A stretch of 43,442 bases of DNA, from NCBI GenBank assembly GCA_025935415.1, contig JAICVI010000004.1:1-43442 (forward strand), read 5' to 3'. Position numbers and translations under genes: made by a program. Below, piece by piece: positions 1 through 7,878 of this stretch. The notes beneath the pieces are model-generated. The model was not told where the DNA came from. It did no database searches and saw only the letters and a list, made by a program, of their open reading frames with translations. Source of the stretch: Chloroflexota bacterium. Lineage in GTDB: Bacteria; Chloroflexota; Limnocylindria; Limnocylindrales; CSP1-4. Numbering within the stretch: the first letter of the stretch is position 1; each line of letters opens with the position of its first letter.

Positions 1-3000
1 CGCCGCCTGGCCGCCCGACAGCGCCCGCAGCGCGATCGTGACGGGGCCGCCGGAGAGCTCGACGGTGCCGGTCGTGATCCCGGCCTCGGACGGGGGCTGC
101 TCGCGCAGGACGCGGTCGGCGAGGGTCTCACGGGCCACGGCGGCGAGGGACGGCTCGACCTCCGCGGGCAGCCCCGCGACCCACAGCTCGATCCGTGCGT
201 CGAGGTCGAGCCCGGCGTCCTTGCGCAGGTCCTGGATGGCCCGCTGGAGCTCCCGGGCATCGCCCTCCGCGCGCAGCTCCGGCGTGAGCTGCGTGTCGAT
301 CACCACAACGAGGCCCTCGTCATGGGCGACGGCCGTGCCAGGCCTGGGTGTCGCCAGGATCTCGACCTCGTCGGGGGCGAGCGTCGCGCCACCGAGCGAC
401 ACGGAGCCGTCGGGCTGGATCTCGAAGGCGCCGTCTCGTGCGGCGGCCATGACCGCCGGGATCCCGGCGCCGAGGCGCTTGCCGATCTTCGGCAGGAGCG
501 GCCGGACACGCCGCTCGACGAGCTCGGAGTCGTCGCCGATGACCTCGACGGCCTTGACGTTGAGCTCGTCCGCGATCAGGGCGAGCAGCTCTTGCCCGAC
601 CTCGATCCCCCGCTCCGGGATCGCCAGCCAGGCCCGCGCCAGCGGCTGCCGGACCCGCAGCCCCGCTTGCGAGCGAAGGGTTCGCGCGAGCTCGACGGCG
701 CGCCGCGCAATCGCCATCGCCGCCTCGAGGCCCGTGTCGCGGAACGGCGCCATCTCCGCGGCCGGCCAGCTCGTGAGATGGACGCTGTCCGGCACCGCGC
801 CGGCCGCGCTGACCTCGACCATGAGGTTCTGGTAGATGTCCTCGGTCAGGAAGGGCAGCAGCGGCGCGAGGGTCCGGGCGAGGCTCACCAGGACGGCGTG
901 GAGGGTCGCGAACGCGGCATCTCGATCCGCAGGCTCCGCCGAAGCGCGCATCCGATCACGGGAGCGTCGCAGGTACCACGTCGAGAGGTCATCGATGAAG
1001 GCGCGAATGACGCGGGTCGCTCCGAGCGCGTCGTAGTCCGCGAGCCGGGCGCCCGCGTCCTCCGCGACCCCGGCGGCGCGCGACAGGATCCAGCGATCCA
1101 GCGCGGACCAGGAAGCGGCCCCGGCCATTGTCTCGTCGATGCCGCGCTCCGGCCTCCAGCCGGCAAGGCGCGCGTACGTCACGAAGAAGGCGTAGACGTT
1201 CCAGAGCACGAGCAGCTCGCGCCGCGCCTCGTCCGCGGCGTGCCAGCCGAACAGGATGTTGTCCTCCGGCCGAGCCGACGTGTACATCCAGCGCATGACG
1301 TCGACGCCCATTCGCTCGGCCGCCTCGTCGAACTCGATCGAGTTGCCCCAGCTCTTGTGCATCGGCCGGCCGTCCTCGCCGAAGAGCGTGGCGTAGCCGA
1401 AGATCGTCTTGAACGGTGGCTCGCGCCGGAGGACCGTCGACATCGCGAGCATCGCGTAGAACCAGTTCCGGAACTGGCCGGGGAAGCTCTCGGTGATGAA
1501 GTCCGCCGGGAACCACTTCTCCCAGAACTCCCTGTCCTCCCGGAAGTGCAGCGTCGAGAACGGCACGATCCCGGCGTCCAGCCAGGGGTTGCCGACGTCC
1601 GGGATTCGCGTCACCGGCTCGCCGCAACCGTGGCAGCGCAGCGTGACCTCGTCCACGTAGGGACGGTGGGGCGTATGGCCCTTGAACTTCTCCCAGCCGT
1701 CGAGGGCGCGCTCCTCGAGCTCCTCCACCCCACCGACGACGTCGAAGGTGCCGCAGTTCCTGCAGTCGTAGATCGGGAGCGCCAGGCCCCAGTAGCGCTT
1801 CTTCGAGATCATCCAGTCGTGCATGTTCGTGAGCCAGTCGAGCTCACGCTCGTACCCGAACCCGGGGATCCACCGGATCTGGTCGACCACGTCCATGATC
1901 TGGTAGCGGAGGCTCGCGTCCTTCTCCGCCGGCGTGACCTCGGTCCGGGGCTTGTCGTAGACGGGGCCCATCGAGATGAACCACTCGTCAACGAGTCGGA
2001 AGAGCAGCGGCGTTCCGCAGCGCCAGCAGTGCGGGTAGCGGTGGTTGTAGGCCTCCAGGTGGTAGAAGAACCCGCGTCGCTCGAGGTCGTCGACGATCTC
2101 GTCCGCGACCTCCGGGGCGGCCTTGCCCGAGAGCCAGTCGAAGCCCGCGTAGTAGCGCCCGTCCTCGTCGATCGGGCCGATGACCGGTAGGCCGAGCGAC
2201 TTCCCGAGCTGGTAGTCCTCCGCGCCCGCGCCGGGCGCGATGTGGACGATGCCGGTGCCCTCGTCTTCGCCGACCTCGGTCCAGGGCACGACGCGGTGCA
2301 CGTACGGGGTCGCGGGCTCCTCCCGCGTTCCCTCGGCAAACGCCTTCTGAACTGCTGGCAGCGCGTCGAAGGGGCCTTCGTACCGCCACCCGACGAGCTC
2401 CGAGCCCTGCTTCTCCTCGAGGACCTTGAATGGCCCCTGCACGGCGCGCCTGACGACGCCCTTCCCGACCCAGAAGGTCCCATCGGCCTGCTCGACCCGC
2501 AGGTAGGTGAGATCCGCCCCGACCGCCGCGGCAACATTGGCAGCGAGCGTCCACGGGGTCGTCGTCCAGACGAGCAGCGCTTCTCCCGGCCGGTCGACCA
2601 GCGGGAATCGCACGGTCAGCCCGGGGTCCTCGCGGTCGGCGTAGCCCTCGGTCATCTCGTGCTGGCTGATCCCGGTGCCGCAGCGCGGGCACCACGGCAT
2701 CGAGTCGTGGCCCTTGTAGATCCAGCCGCGCCGGTGGCACTCCTTGATGAAGCCCCAGATCAGGTCGTTGTTCTCGTTGGAGAAGGTGAAGTACGAGCCG
2801 CCGACATCGGGCATGCCGAGGCGCCCGACGAGCATCTCAACGGTGTCCGTGACGGGGCCGTCCGGCCCCTGGATGGTCGTGACCTGCTGGGGGTCCGCGG
2901 CGAGGAGGTCGCGGAGGCGCCGGAGCTCATCGGGATCGTTCCAGTTCATCCACATGCCGAGGCGGATCGACTGCTCCGTCTGGCGCGCGGCGTAGGTCAG

Positions 3001-3372
3001 CACCCGCTGCTTGCACAGCGACACGAACTCGGCGATGCCGTAGGCCTCGATGTCGCGCTTGCTCTTGAAGCCGAGGTCCCGCTCGACGTTGACCTCGACC
3101 CAGAGGCCCTGGCAGTCGAAGCCGTTCTGCCAGCGCTGGTCCTCGCCGAGCATGGCGTGATAGCGCTGGAACACGTCCTTGTACGTCCGGCCCCAGGCGT
3201 GGTGCACGCCCATGGGGTTGTTGGCCGTGATCGGTCCGTCGAGGAAGCTCCAGTGGGGCCCGCCCGCGTTCTGCGCGCGCAGGCGCGCGAAGGTCGAGCG
3301 CTCCTGCCACTGCCGCAGGAGGCCGTGCTCCTTCGCGACGAGGTCAGGGCGCGTCGAAACGGGTTGGAACAT
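1..3372 (-). CDS. ileS: isoleucyl-tRNA synthetase (partial, 3' end outside window)
   Basis: Class I aminoacyl-tRNA synthetase charging tRNA-Ile in the cytoplasm; 1124 codons are in the window and no stop is reached at base 1. The HIGH-type ATP site reads PMGVHHAWG (residues 53-61) and the KMSKS-type loop reads MHKSWGN (from residue 671), variants known in a subset of bacterial IleS rather than the textbook forms. A CPRC zinc knuckle lies at residues 228-231, and a second zinc-ribbon-like set of Cys pairs at 537/540 and 580/583. The anticodon-binding domain follows. The ATG at 3372 gives the expected N-terminus; no Shine-Dalgarno sequence precedes it, and a TAGGAT box lies 9 bases upstream. 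IleS of this type is usually about 1040-1070 residues, so most of the protein is present. ValS/LeuS are less likely because of the IleS-specific block around residues 85-130 (FDCQGLWVEV, TEQSIRLG). Confidence 0.97.
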   Translation of the reverse strand, partial: MFQPVSTRPDLVAKEHGLLRQWQERSTFARLRAQNAGGPHWSFLDGPITANNPMGVHHAWGRTYKDVFQRYHAMLGEDQRWQNGFDCQGLWVEVNVERDLGFKSKRDIEAYGIAEFVSLCKQRVLTYAARQTEQSIRLGMWMNWNDPDELRRLRDLLAADPQQVTTIQGPDGPVTDTVEMLVGRLGMPDVGGSYFTFSNENNDLIWGFIKECHRRGWIYKGHDSMPWCPRCGTGISQHEMTEGYADREDPGLTVRFPLVDRPGEALLVWTTTPWTLAANVAAAVGADLTYLRVEQADGTFWVGKGVVRRAVQGPFKVLEEKQGSELVGWRYEGPFDALPAVQKAFAEGTREEPATPYVHRVVPWTEVGEDEGTGIVHIAPGAGAEDYQLGKSLGLPVIGPIDEDGRYYAGFDWLSGKAAPEVADEIVDDLERRGFFYHLEAYNHRYPHCWRCGTPLLFRLVDEWFISMGPVYDKPRTEVTPAEKDASLRYQIMDVVDQIRWIPGFGYERELDWLTNMHDWMISKKRYWGLALPIYDCRNCGTFDVVGGVEELEERALDGWEKFKGHTPHRPYVDEVTLRCHGCGEPVTRIPDVGNPWLDAGIVPFSTLHFREDREFWEKWFPADFITESFPGQFRNWFYAMLAMSTVLRREPPFKTIFGYATLFGEDGRPMHKSWGNSIEFDEAAERMGVDVMRWMYTSARPEDNILFGWHAADEARRELLVLWNVYAFFVTYARLAGWRPERGIDETMAGAASWSALDRWILSRAAGVAEDAGARLADYDALGATRVIRAFIDDLSTWYLRRSRDRMRASAEPADRDAAFATLHAVLVSLARTLAPLLPFLTEDIYQNLMVEVSAAGAVPDSVHLTSWPAAEMAPFRDTGLEAAMAIARRAVELARTLRSQAGLRVRQPLARAWLAIPERGIEVGQELLALIADELNVKAVEVIGDDSELVERRVRPLLPKIGKRLGAGIPAVMAAARDGAFEIQPDGSVSLGGATLAPDEVEILATPRPGTAVAHDEGLVVVIDTQLTPELRAEGDARELQRAIQDLRKDAGLDLDARIELWVAGLPAEVEPSLAAVARETLADRVLREQPPSEAGITTGTVELSGGPVTIALRALSGGQAA

Positions 3373-3380
3373 GGGGCCGC

Positions 3381-3387
3381 TATCCTA
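3381..3387. promoter_or_regulatory. Shared symmetric -10 element TATCCTA between ileS and LCP gene
   Basis: The 21-bp gap between the two start codons holds TATCCTA. Read on plus it is TATCCT, 7 bases before the ATG of the LCP gene; read on minus it is TAGGAT, 9 bases before the ATG of ileS. Both fit the TANNNT pattern of a bacterial -10 box, and both would place +1 within about 0-3 bases of the start codon. No convincing -35 hexamer is visible on either side. Confidence 0.55.
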
Positions 3388-3393
3388 GCCGCG

Positions 3394-5169
3394 ATGCAGG
3401 CGGGCCACGACATTCCGGTGCGTGGCCGCTCGCCATTCGTGGCGGCCTTCCTGTCGCTCCTCTTCCCCGGCCTCGGGCACGTCTATCTCGGCGCCTACCG
3501 GCGCGGGGTCGGGATCGCGGCCCCGATCGTCCTCGCGATGGCCCTCGCGGGCGGCTTCGCCGTCCGGATGGATGCCTTCGCCCTTGCCGGCCTCGCCGTC
3601 CAGGACTGGTTCCAGATCGGCGTCTTCGTCGTCAACCTCGTGCTGCTGGTCTACCGGGCCTGGGCGATCGTGGACGCCTGGTCGATCGCCCGCGCGCTGG
3701 GTGGCCCCGCGGTCTCGCGGGCAGCCGCCCGCCAGGCCGGCGTCATCTCGGTGGCGGGGCTCGCGGGCGTGCTGCTCGTCATGAGCGGGGCGCATCTGGC
3801 CGTCGCGCGCTACGACCTGCTGCTGTCGAACACGTCCGCGTGCATCTTCGACACGGATCCGACCGGCTGCGACTCGGCGCCCTCGCAGGCGCCCGACGAC
3901 GAGACGGCGGCGCCTTCGGACGAGGCGACGCCGGCGGCAACCCTCGGTCCCGACGTCTCCGGCGCGCCCATTCCGCAGTGGGACGGCAAGGAGCGGCTGA
4001 ACATCCTCCTCGTCGGTGTGGACGAGCAGGGTGGCGCCTTCAACACCGACACGATGATCACGGTGTCGATCGACCCGGCCACGAACCAGGTGGTCATGTT
4101 CCAGCTGCCGCGCGACACGGTCGACGTTCCGACGCCGCCGGGCGGCCCGCGCAACTACTACGGGGCCGTCTACCACGGGAAGATCAACAGCTTCGCCGCC
4201 AATGCCAACCGCACGGACTGGTTCCCGGGAAATGTCAAGGCCCACGTCCCGGGCCTGAACGCGCTGAAGGCCATCCTCGGGAACCTCTACGGCCTCGACA
4301 TCAAGTACTACGTCCAGGTCAACTTCGACGGCTTCAAGAAGGTCGTCGACGCCCTCGGCGGCGTGACCATCAACGTCCAGGTGCCCGTGCTCGACGACAA
4401 CTTCCCCTCCGGCTCCGGGCACCGCGAGCGACTCTTCATCCCGGCCGGCGTCCAGCACATGACCGGAGCGGACGCCCTCGCCTACGCGCGCTCGCGCAAG
4501 AGCACGTCCGACTTCGAGCGCGCCGCGCGCCAGCAGCGCGTCATCGTCTCGTTGCGAGAGCAGGCGGACATCGGCCAGGCGATCCAGAACATCGATCCGC
4601 TGGCCGCCGCGATCGGGCAATCCATCCACACGGACATCCCACGCGACATCGTGCCCCAGCTGCTCGGCCTCGCGGACCGCGTCGACACGCGCTCGATCAG
4701 GTCGGTGATCTTCACGCCGCCGTTCTTCCAGACCGAGTGCCTGAACTGCCCGCCGCGCGGCTACATCATCCAGCCGAAGGTCGATCGCATTCGCCAGGCC
4801 GTGACCGATGCCTTCGACGTCGATCCGAACTTCGCCGCCGCGCGCGACGCGCTGCTCGCCGAGGGCGCGGAGGTCTGGGTCCTGAACGGCAGCGGTCGGG
4901 ACGGCGAGGCGGGCAGGCTGTCCGAGTACCTGAGCTACCTCGGGATCGCCGCGAGCGCCCCGAACCAGAAGCCCGACCTGCGCGGCAGCCTGACCACGAC
5001 GATCCGGGCCTACAACGGGGCCGAGACGTCCCTGCCGCTGACGGCCGCGGCGCTGCAGACCGCCTTTGGCGTGACCGTCACGCCCGTGTCCGACCCGTCC
5101 ATCAGGGTCGACTTCGCCGTGATCACGGGCGGCTCGACACCGCAGCTGACTCCCCCGCCAGCCCCCTAG
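3394..5169 (+). CDS. LytR-CpsA-Psr (LCP) family protein with N-terminal multi-pass membrane module
   Basis: 591 residues. LCP enzymes transfer undecaprenyl-linked glycopolymers onto the cell wall or related acceptors outside the membrane. Residues 12-45 hold a hydrophobic block with the motif FPGLGHVYLGAYRRG, followed by further hydrophobic stretches near 40-60, 72-88 and 116-132; a Ser/Thr/Pro-rich acidic linker runs about 155-195. The LCP catalytic domain spans about 200-395, with the conserved D-T-M core (NTDTMITVSI), the QLPRDT block, KIN, and the Arg-rich YARSRKSTSDFERAARQQ segment. A LytR_C domain is at about 490-580 (VWVLNGSGRDGEAGRL). The ATG at 3394 is chosen because it starts the hydrophobic module and sits 7 bases after TATCCT with no ribosome-binding site, suggesting a leaderless mRNA. 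LCP proteins normally have one N-terminal membrane segment, so the multi-pass extension is unusual. Whether it is a wall ligase or a regulator cannot be told. Confidence 0.93.
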   Translation: MQAGHDIPVRGRSPFVAAFLSLLFPGLGHVYLGAYRRGVGIAAPIVLAMALAGGFAVRMDAFALAGLAVQDWFQIGVFVVNLVLLVYRAWAIVDAWSIARALGGPAVSRAAARQAGVISVAGLAGVLLVMSGAHLAVARYDLLLSNTSACIFDTDPTGCDSAPSQAPDDETAAPSDEATPAATLGPDVSGAPIPQWDGKERLNILLVGVDEQGGAFNTDTMITVSIDPATNQVVMFQLPRDTVDVPTPPGGPRNYYGAVYHGKINSFAANANRTDWFPGNVKAHVPGLNALKAILGNLYGLDIKYYVQVNFDGFKKVVDALGGVTINVQVPVLDDNFPSGSGHRERLFIPAGVQHMTGADALAYARSRKSTSDFERAARQQRVIVSLREQADIGQAIQNIDPLAAAIGQSIHTDIPRDIVPQLLGLADRVDTRSIRSVIFTPPFFQTECLNCPPRGYIIQPKVDRIRQAVTDAFDVDPNFAAARDALLAEGAEVWVLNGSGRDGEAGRLSEYLSYLGIAASAPNQKPDLRGSLTTTIRAYNGAETSLPLTAAALQTAFGVTVTPVSDPSIRVDFAVITGGSTPQLTPPPAP

Positions 5170-5173
5170 CGGT

Positions 5174-5200
5174 CTCGGCGCGCCGGCAAGGAGCGCCGAG
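5174..5200. terminator. Possible bidirectional terminator hairpin between LCP gene and ilvE
   Basis: Perfect 8-bp inverted repeat CTCGGCGC / GCGCCGAG with an 11-base loop, 5 bases after the LCP stop codon, in the convergent gap before ilvE. There is no U-tract, so termination is an inference from position and stem. Confidence 0.35.
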
Positions 5201-5286
5201 CGAAGCGACCGATCGAGCGCACCTGAGGATGCGTGGGGAGGAAGCCCGGCGAGCAAACCCGCCCGAGCCAGACCCGCGCGAAGGGA

Positions 5287-6279
5287 TCAGCGCGAGGGAA
5301 TCGGGGTGAGCCAGTGGGCGAAGCGCGAATCCTTGCCGCGCACCGCAGCGAAGTACGCCTCGCTGAGCTGCCGCGTGATCGGACCGACCGCACCGCCACC
5401 GATCGGGCGGTGGTCCAGCTCAACCACGGGCGACATCTGGACGCCCGTGCCACAGAGGAACATCTCGTCCGCGATGTAGATCTCGGATCGGTCGATCGAT
5501 CGGAACTCGGTCGGGATGCCGAACGCGTCCGCGAGCTCCAGCACCGCGCGGCGGGTCACGCCCTCGAGGATGTCGTCGTTGACCGGCGGCGTGAGCAGGA
5601 TGCCGTCGCGAACGACGAACATGTTCGCGGCGGACGCCTCGGAGGCATGGCCGTCGGCCGTGAGGACGAGCGCCTCGTCGAAGCCGTTGAGCTCCGCCTC
5701 GGACTTCTGGAAGGCCATGTTCACGTAGCCGCCGACGATCTTGCCGCGCGCCGGGAGCGCATCGTCGGCATTCCGGCGCCAGCTCGAGGTCATGAGGCGG
5801 ACGCCCGCCTCCGTGTCGATGTAGTTCCCGAACGGCAGCGCCACCACGACGAACTCGTGCGGCAGGTTGTGCAGCTTGACGCCGATCGACTGGCCCGACT
5901 TGTAGAAGCAGGGCCGGACGTAGACGTCGGTCCGGAAGCCGTTCCGCCGGATCGTCTCGACCACGACCCGGACCAGCTCGTCCACCGGCGGCAGATCGGT
6001 CATGAGGAGCATCCCGGCGTTCCGCCGGATCCGCTCCATGTGCTCGCGGAGCTTCAGGCCGTAGAGCACGCCCTGGTCCTCGTTCCAGTAGGCCCGGATG
6101 CCCTCGAACACGGCCGTGCCATACATGAATGCATGGGTCAGGACGCTGACCTTCGCGTCGCGCATCGGGACGTACTCGCCCTGGAAGTAGGCGACGAGGT
6201 CGTCCATCGAGGCCGGCGAGCCGTGCGCGTCGCTGTGCGGGTCGGTCGCCGGGTGGGCCTTTGGCTTCTCGGTGAGCAT
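5287..6279 (-). CDS. ilvE: branched-chain amino acid aminotransferase (class IV PLP enzyme)
   Basis: 330 residues with the fold-type IV aminotransferase signature. It interconverts Leu, Ile and Val with their 2-oxo acids using 2-oxoglutarate/glutamate. Lys180 in ARGKIVGGYVN is the expected pyridoxal-phosphate lysine and Glu214 (SEASAANMF) the conserved cofactor-binding Glu; the N-terminal YGTAVFEGIRAY block (53-64) is typical of IlvE. I chose ATG 6279 because AGGAG lies 7 bases upstream; an in-frame ATG at 6318 would add 13 Arg-rich residues with no family match. A TATACT box at 6355-6360 would give a leader of about 70 bases. The gene stands alone, convergent with the LCP gene. D-amino-acid transaminase and 4-amino-4-deoxychorismate lyase share the fold but are shorter and lack this N-terminal extension. 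Confidence 0.95.
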   Translation of the reverse strand: MLTEKPKAHPATDPHSDAHGSPASMDDLVAYFQGEYVPMRDAKVSVLTHAFMYGTAVFEGIRAYWNEDQGVLYGLKLREHMERIRRNAGMLLMTDLPPVDELVRVVVETIRRNGFRTDVYVRPCFYKSGQSIGVKLHNLPHEFVVVALPFGNYIDTEAGVRLMTSSWRRNADDALPARGKIVGGYVNMAFQKSEAELNGFDEALVLTADGHASEASAANMFVVRDGILLTPPVNDDILEGVTRRAVLELADAFGIPTEFRSIDRSEIYIADEMFLCGTGVQMSPVVELDHRPIGGGAVGPITRQLSEAYFAAVRGKDSRFAHWLTPIPSR

Positions 6280-6354
6280 GATGCGGCTCCTCGCTGGCGA
6301 CGGTCGCCGGCGAGCCATCGGTGCTCGTCAGCGATGGGAAGGTTCTCGAAGCCG

Positions 6355-6360
6355 AGTATA
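6355..6360 (-). promoter_or_regulatory. Candidate -10 box of ilvE (TATACT)
   Basis: TATACT on the minus strand, a near-consensus -10 in a 142-base gap between the exchanger stop and the ilvE start. Predicted +1 near 6348. The region 17 bases upstream has no recognisable -35. Confidence 0.4.
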
Positions 6361-6421
6361 CGCAGGGCTCTCAGGAAGCCGGCCCGGCCCGCTTGTCCCG
6401 GTACCGGCCCGATTTCGGGAC

Positions 6422-7471
6422 CTACCCGGTCGCGATTCCGATCCCGACGATCACCAGGTAGACGGCGTAGAACGCCCCGCCCAGGAGGAGCAACCGCCCC
6501 CGCAGCTTGCCGGTGCGCCACATCGGGATGAAGATCGCGCCGCTCGCGAGGAAGGCGATGCCGGCGGAGGCGAAGGCCAGGTAGCTGCCGGGCTCGACGA
6601 CCCAGGTGTGCGGCGCGAAGAGCAGCGCCACGGACACCGGGATGGCCGACTGGAAGACCATCGCGCCGGTGATGTTGCCCATCGCGAGCGTGTCCTTGCC
6701 CTGGCGGATCCAGATGATCGAGTTGAACTTCTCCGGCAGCTCCGTCGCGATCGGGGCGATCACGAGCGCCAGCAGGACCTGGCTGACCCCGAGCGATGCG
6801 GCGACGTGGCCCACGGCGTCGACGAACGCGATCGCGCCGATGACGATCAGGCCGAGCGCGACGATGACCTGGAAGTTGATGACGCGGAGCCGCGGCGATC
6901 CATCGGCGGGATGCGTCCGGCCGGCGTCGAAGCGATGGAATCGCAGCGGCGCGAGATCCTCCACGTCGACCGAGGGGTCCGCCTCGAAGTGGCCCTTCAC
7001 GTACCACGCATAGACGAGGAGCAGGAGCACCGCGACGACGATCTTCGGCCAGGTCGGGTCCGAGGGGAGGAACAGGGCCGCCGCGATCGCGATGCCGTAG
7101 GCGATCACGAACGTCCGCATGTCGGCTCCGAGGACCCTGGTGTCGACCGGCATGACGTCGCCCGCGGGGCGGGTCCGCGCCTGGACCATCACCGCAACGC
7201 CGGTCACGAACATCGCCAGCGTCGCCAGCATGAAGGGCGCCCCGAGGATCGCCCCGACGCCGATGTCCTCGGAATGCTCGCCGGTCGAGAAGAGGATCGC
7301 GATGATCGGGATCATCGTCTCGGGCAGCGCCGTGCCGACGGCGGCCAGGACGGAGCCGACGGCGCCCTCCGCGAGGCCGAGCTTCCGCCCGAACCACTCG
7401 ATGCCGTTCGTGAAGAGCTCCGCGCCCGCCAGGATGATGACGAACGAGACGAGGAGGATGAGGAGGTCCAT
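6422..7471 (-). CDS. CaCA-family sodium/calcium-type exchanger
   Basis: 349-residue integral membrane protein with about ten hydrophobic segments in two homologous halves. The alpha-1 repeat contains AVGTALPETMIP and the alpha-2 repeat IAPIATELPEKFNSI, matching the Gly/Thr-x-x-Pro-Glu signature of the Ca2+:cation antiporter (CaCA) family, which exports Ca2+ or other cations against Na+ or H+. A hydrophilic stretch of roughly 50 residues links the halves. The ATG at 7471 lies 8 bases after the DUF1634 stop and is preceded by AAAAGG 3 bases upstream, so it is the last gene of the TauE-DUF1634-exchanger operon. Ion specificity cannot be read from the sequence. Confidence 0.9.
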   Translation of the reverse strand: MDLLILLVSFVIILAGAELFTNGIEWFGRKLGLAEGAVGSVLAAVGTALPETMIPIIAILFSTGEHSEDIGVGAILGAPFMLATLAMFVTGVAVMVQARTRPAGDVMPVDTRVLGADMRTFVIAYGIAIAAALFLPSDPTWPKIVVAVLLLLVYAWYVKGHFEADPSVDVEDLAPLRFHRFDAGRTHPADGSPRLRVINFQVIVALGLIVIGAIAFVDAVGHVAASLGVSQVLLALVIAPIATELPEKFNSIIWIRQGKDTLAMGNITGAMVFQSAIPVSVALLFAPHTWVVEPGSYLAFASAGIAFLASGAIFIPMWRTGKLRGRLLLLGGAFYAVYLVIVGIGIATG

Positions 7472-7479
7472 CTGCCTTT

Positions 7480-7878
7480 TCAGCGTGCCATGACGCCGAC
7501 GATGACGCCCACGGCGATCACCGCGAGGACGCCGGCGGAGATCGCGACCATGCGCCCCTCGCCCCGTCGCGCGAAGCCGAGGAGGGCGCGCCCGACCCGG
7601 ATCGCCGGCGTGGACAGGACGCCGACGATGCCCAGCCACAGGAAGCCGGCCGGGCGCAGCGCCACGATGTCGCCGGGGATGGCCGGAAGGTCGAAGGCCG
7701 GCCCACCGGCCAGCGGCGAGCCGCCACCGACGAGCAGCAGGATCACACCGGCCGCCACCAGGGCCACCGAGACGTACGTTCCGAGCTGGAGGATGTGGCC
7801 GAGCCCCACCTCGAGGCTGGCGGGCGCCGGCCCCTCGAGTGCGCGACGCTCGCGCAATGGATCCGGTCCGACGGGCAT
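7480..7878 (-). CDS. DUF1634 family membrane protein
   Basis: 132 residues with three to four hydrophobic helices (LGTYVSVALVAAGVILLLVGG, FLWLGIVGVLSTPAIRVG, MVAISAGVLAVIAVGVIVGV). The pattern of a short membrane protein with the STPAIRV block next to a TauE/SafE permease matches DUF1634, whose members are commonly encoded beside such permeases and are of unknown function. Its ATG shares one base with the TGA of the upstream permease (TGATG), so translation is probably coupled and the two proteins likely act together. Confidence 0.8.
   Translation of the reverse strand: MPVGPDPLRERRALEGPAPASLEVGLGHILQLGTYVSVALVAAGVILLLVGGGSPLAGGPAFDLPAIPGDIVALRPAGFLWLGIVGVLSTPAIRVGRALLGFARRGEGRMVAISAGVLAVIAVGVIVGVMAR

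Noticed and set aside
3385-5256. Long open frame antisense to the LCP gene (623 codons) and similar long antisense frames elsewhere
   Set aside because: Very high GC makes stop codons rare in shadow frames; the translations are Arg/Gly/Asp-rich without domains, and the opposite strand has a clear homologue.
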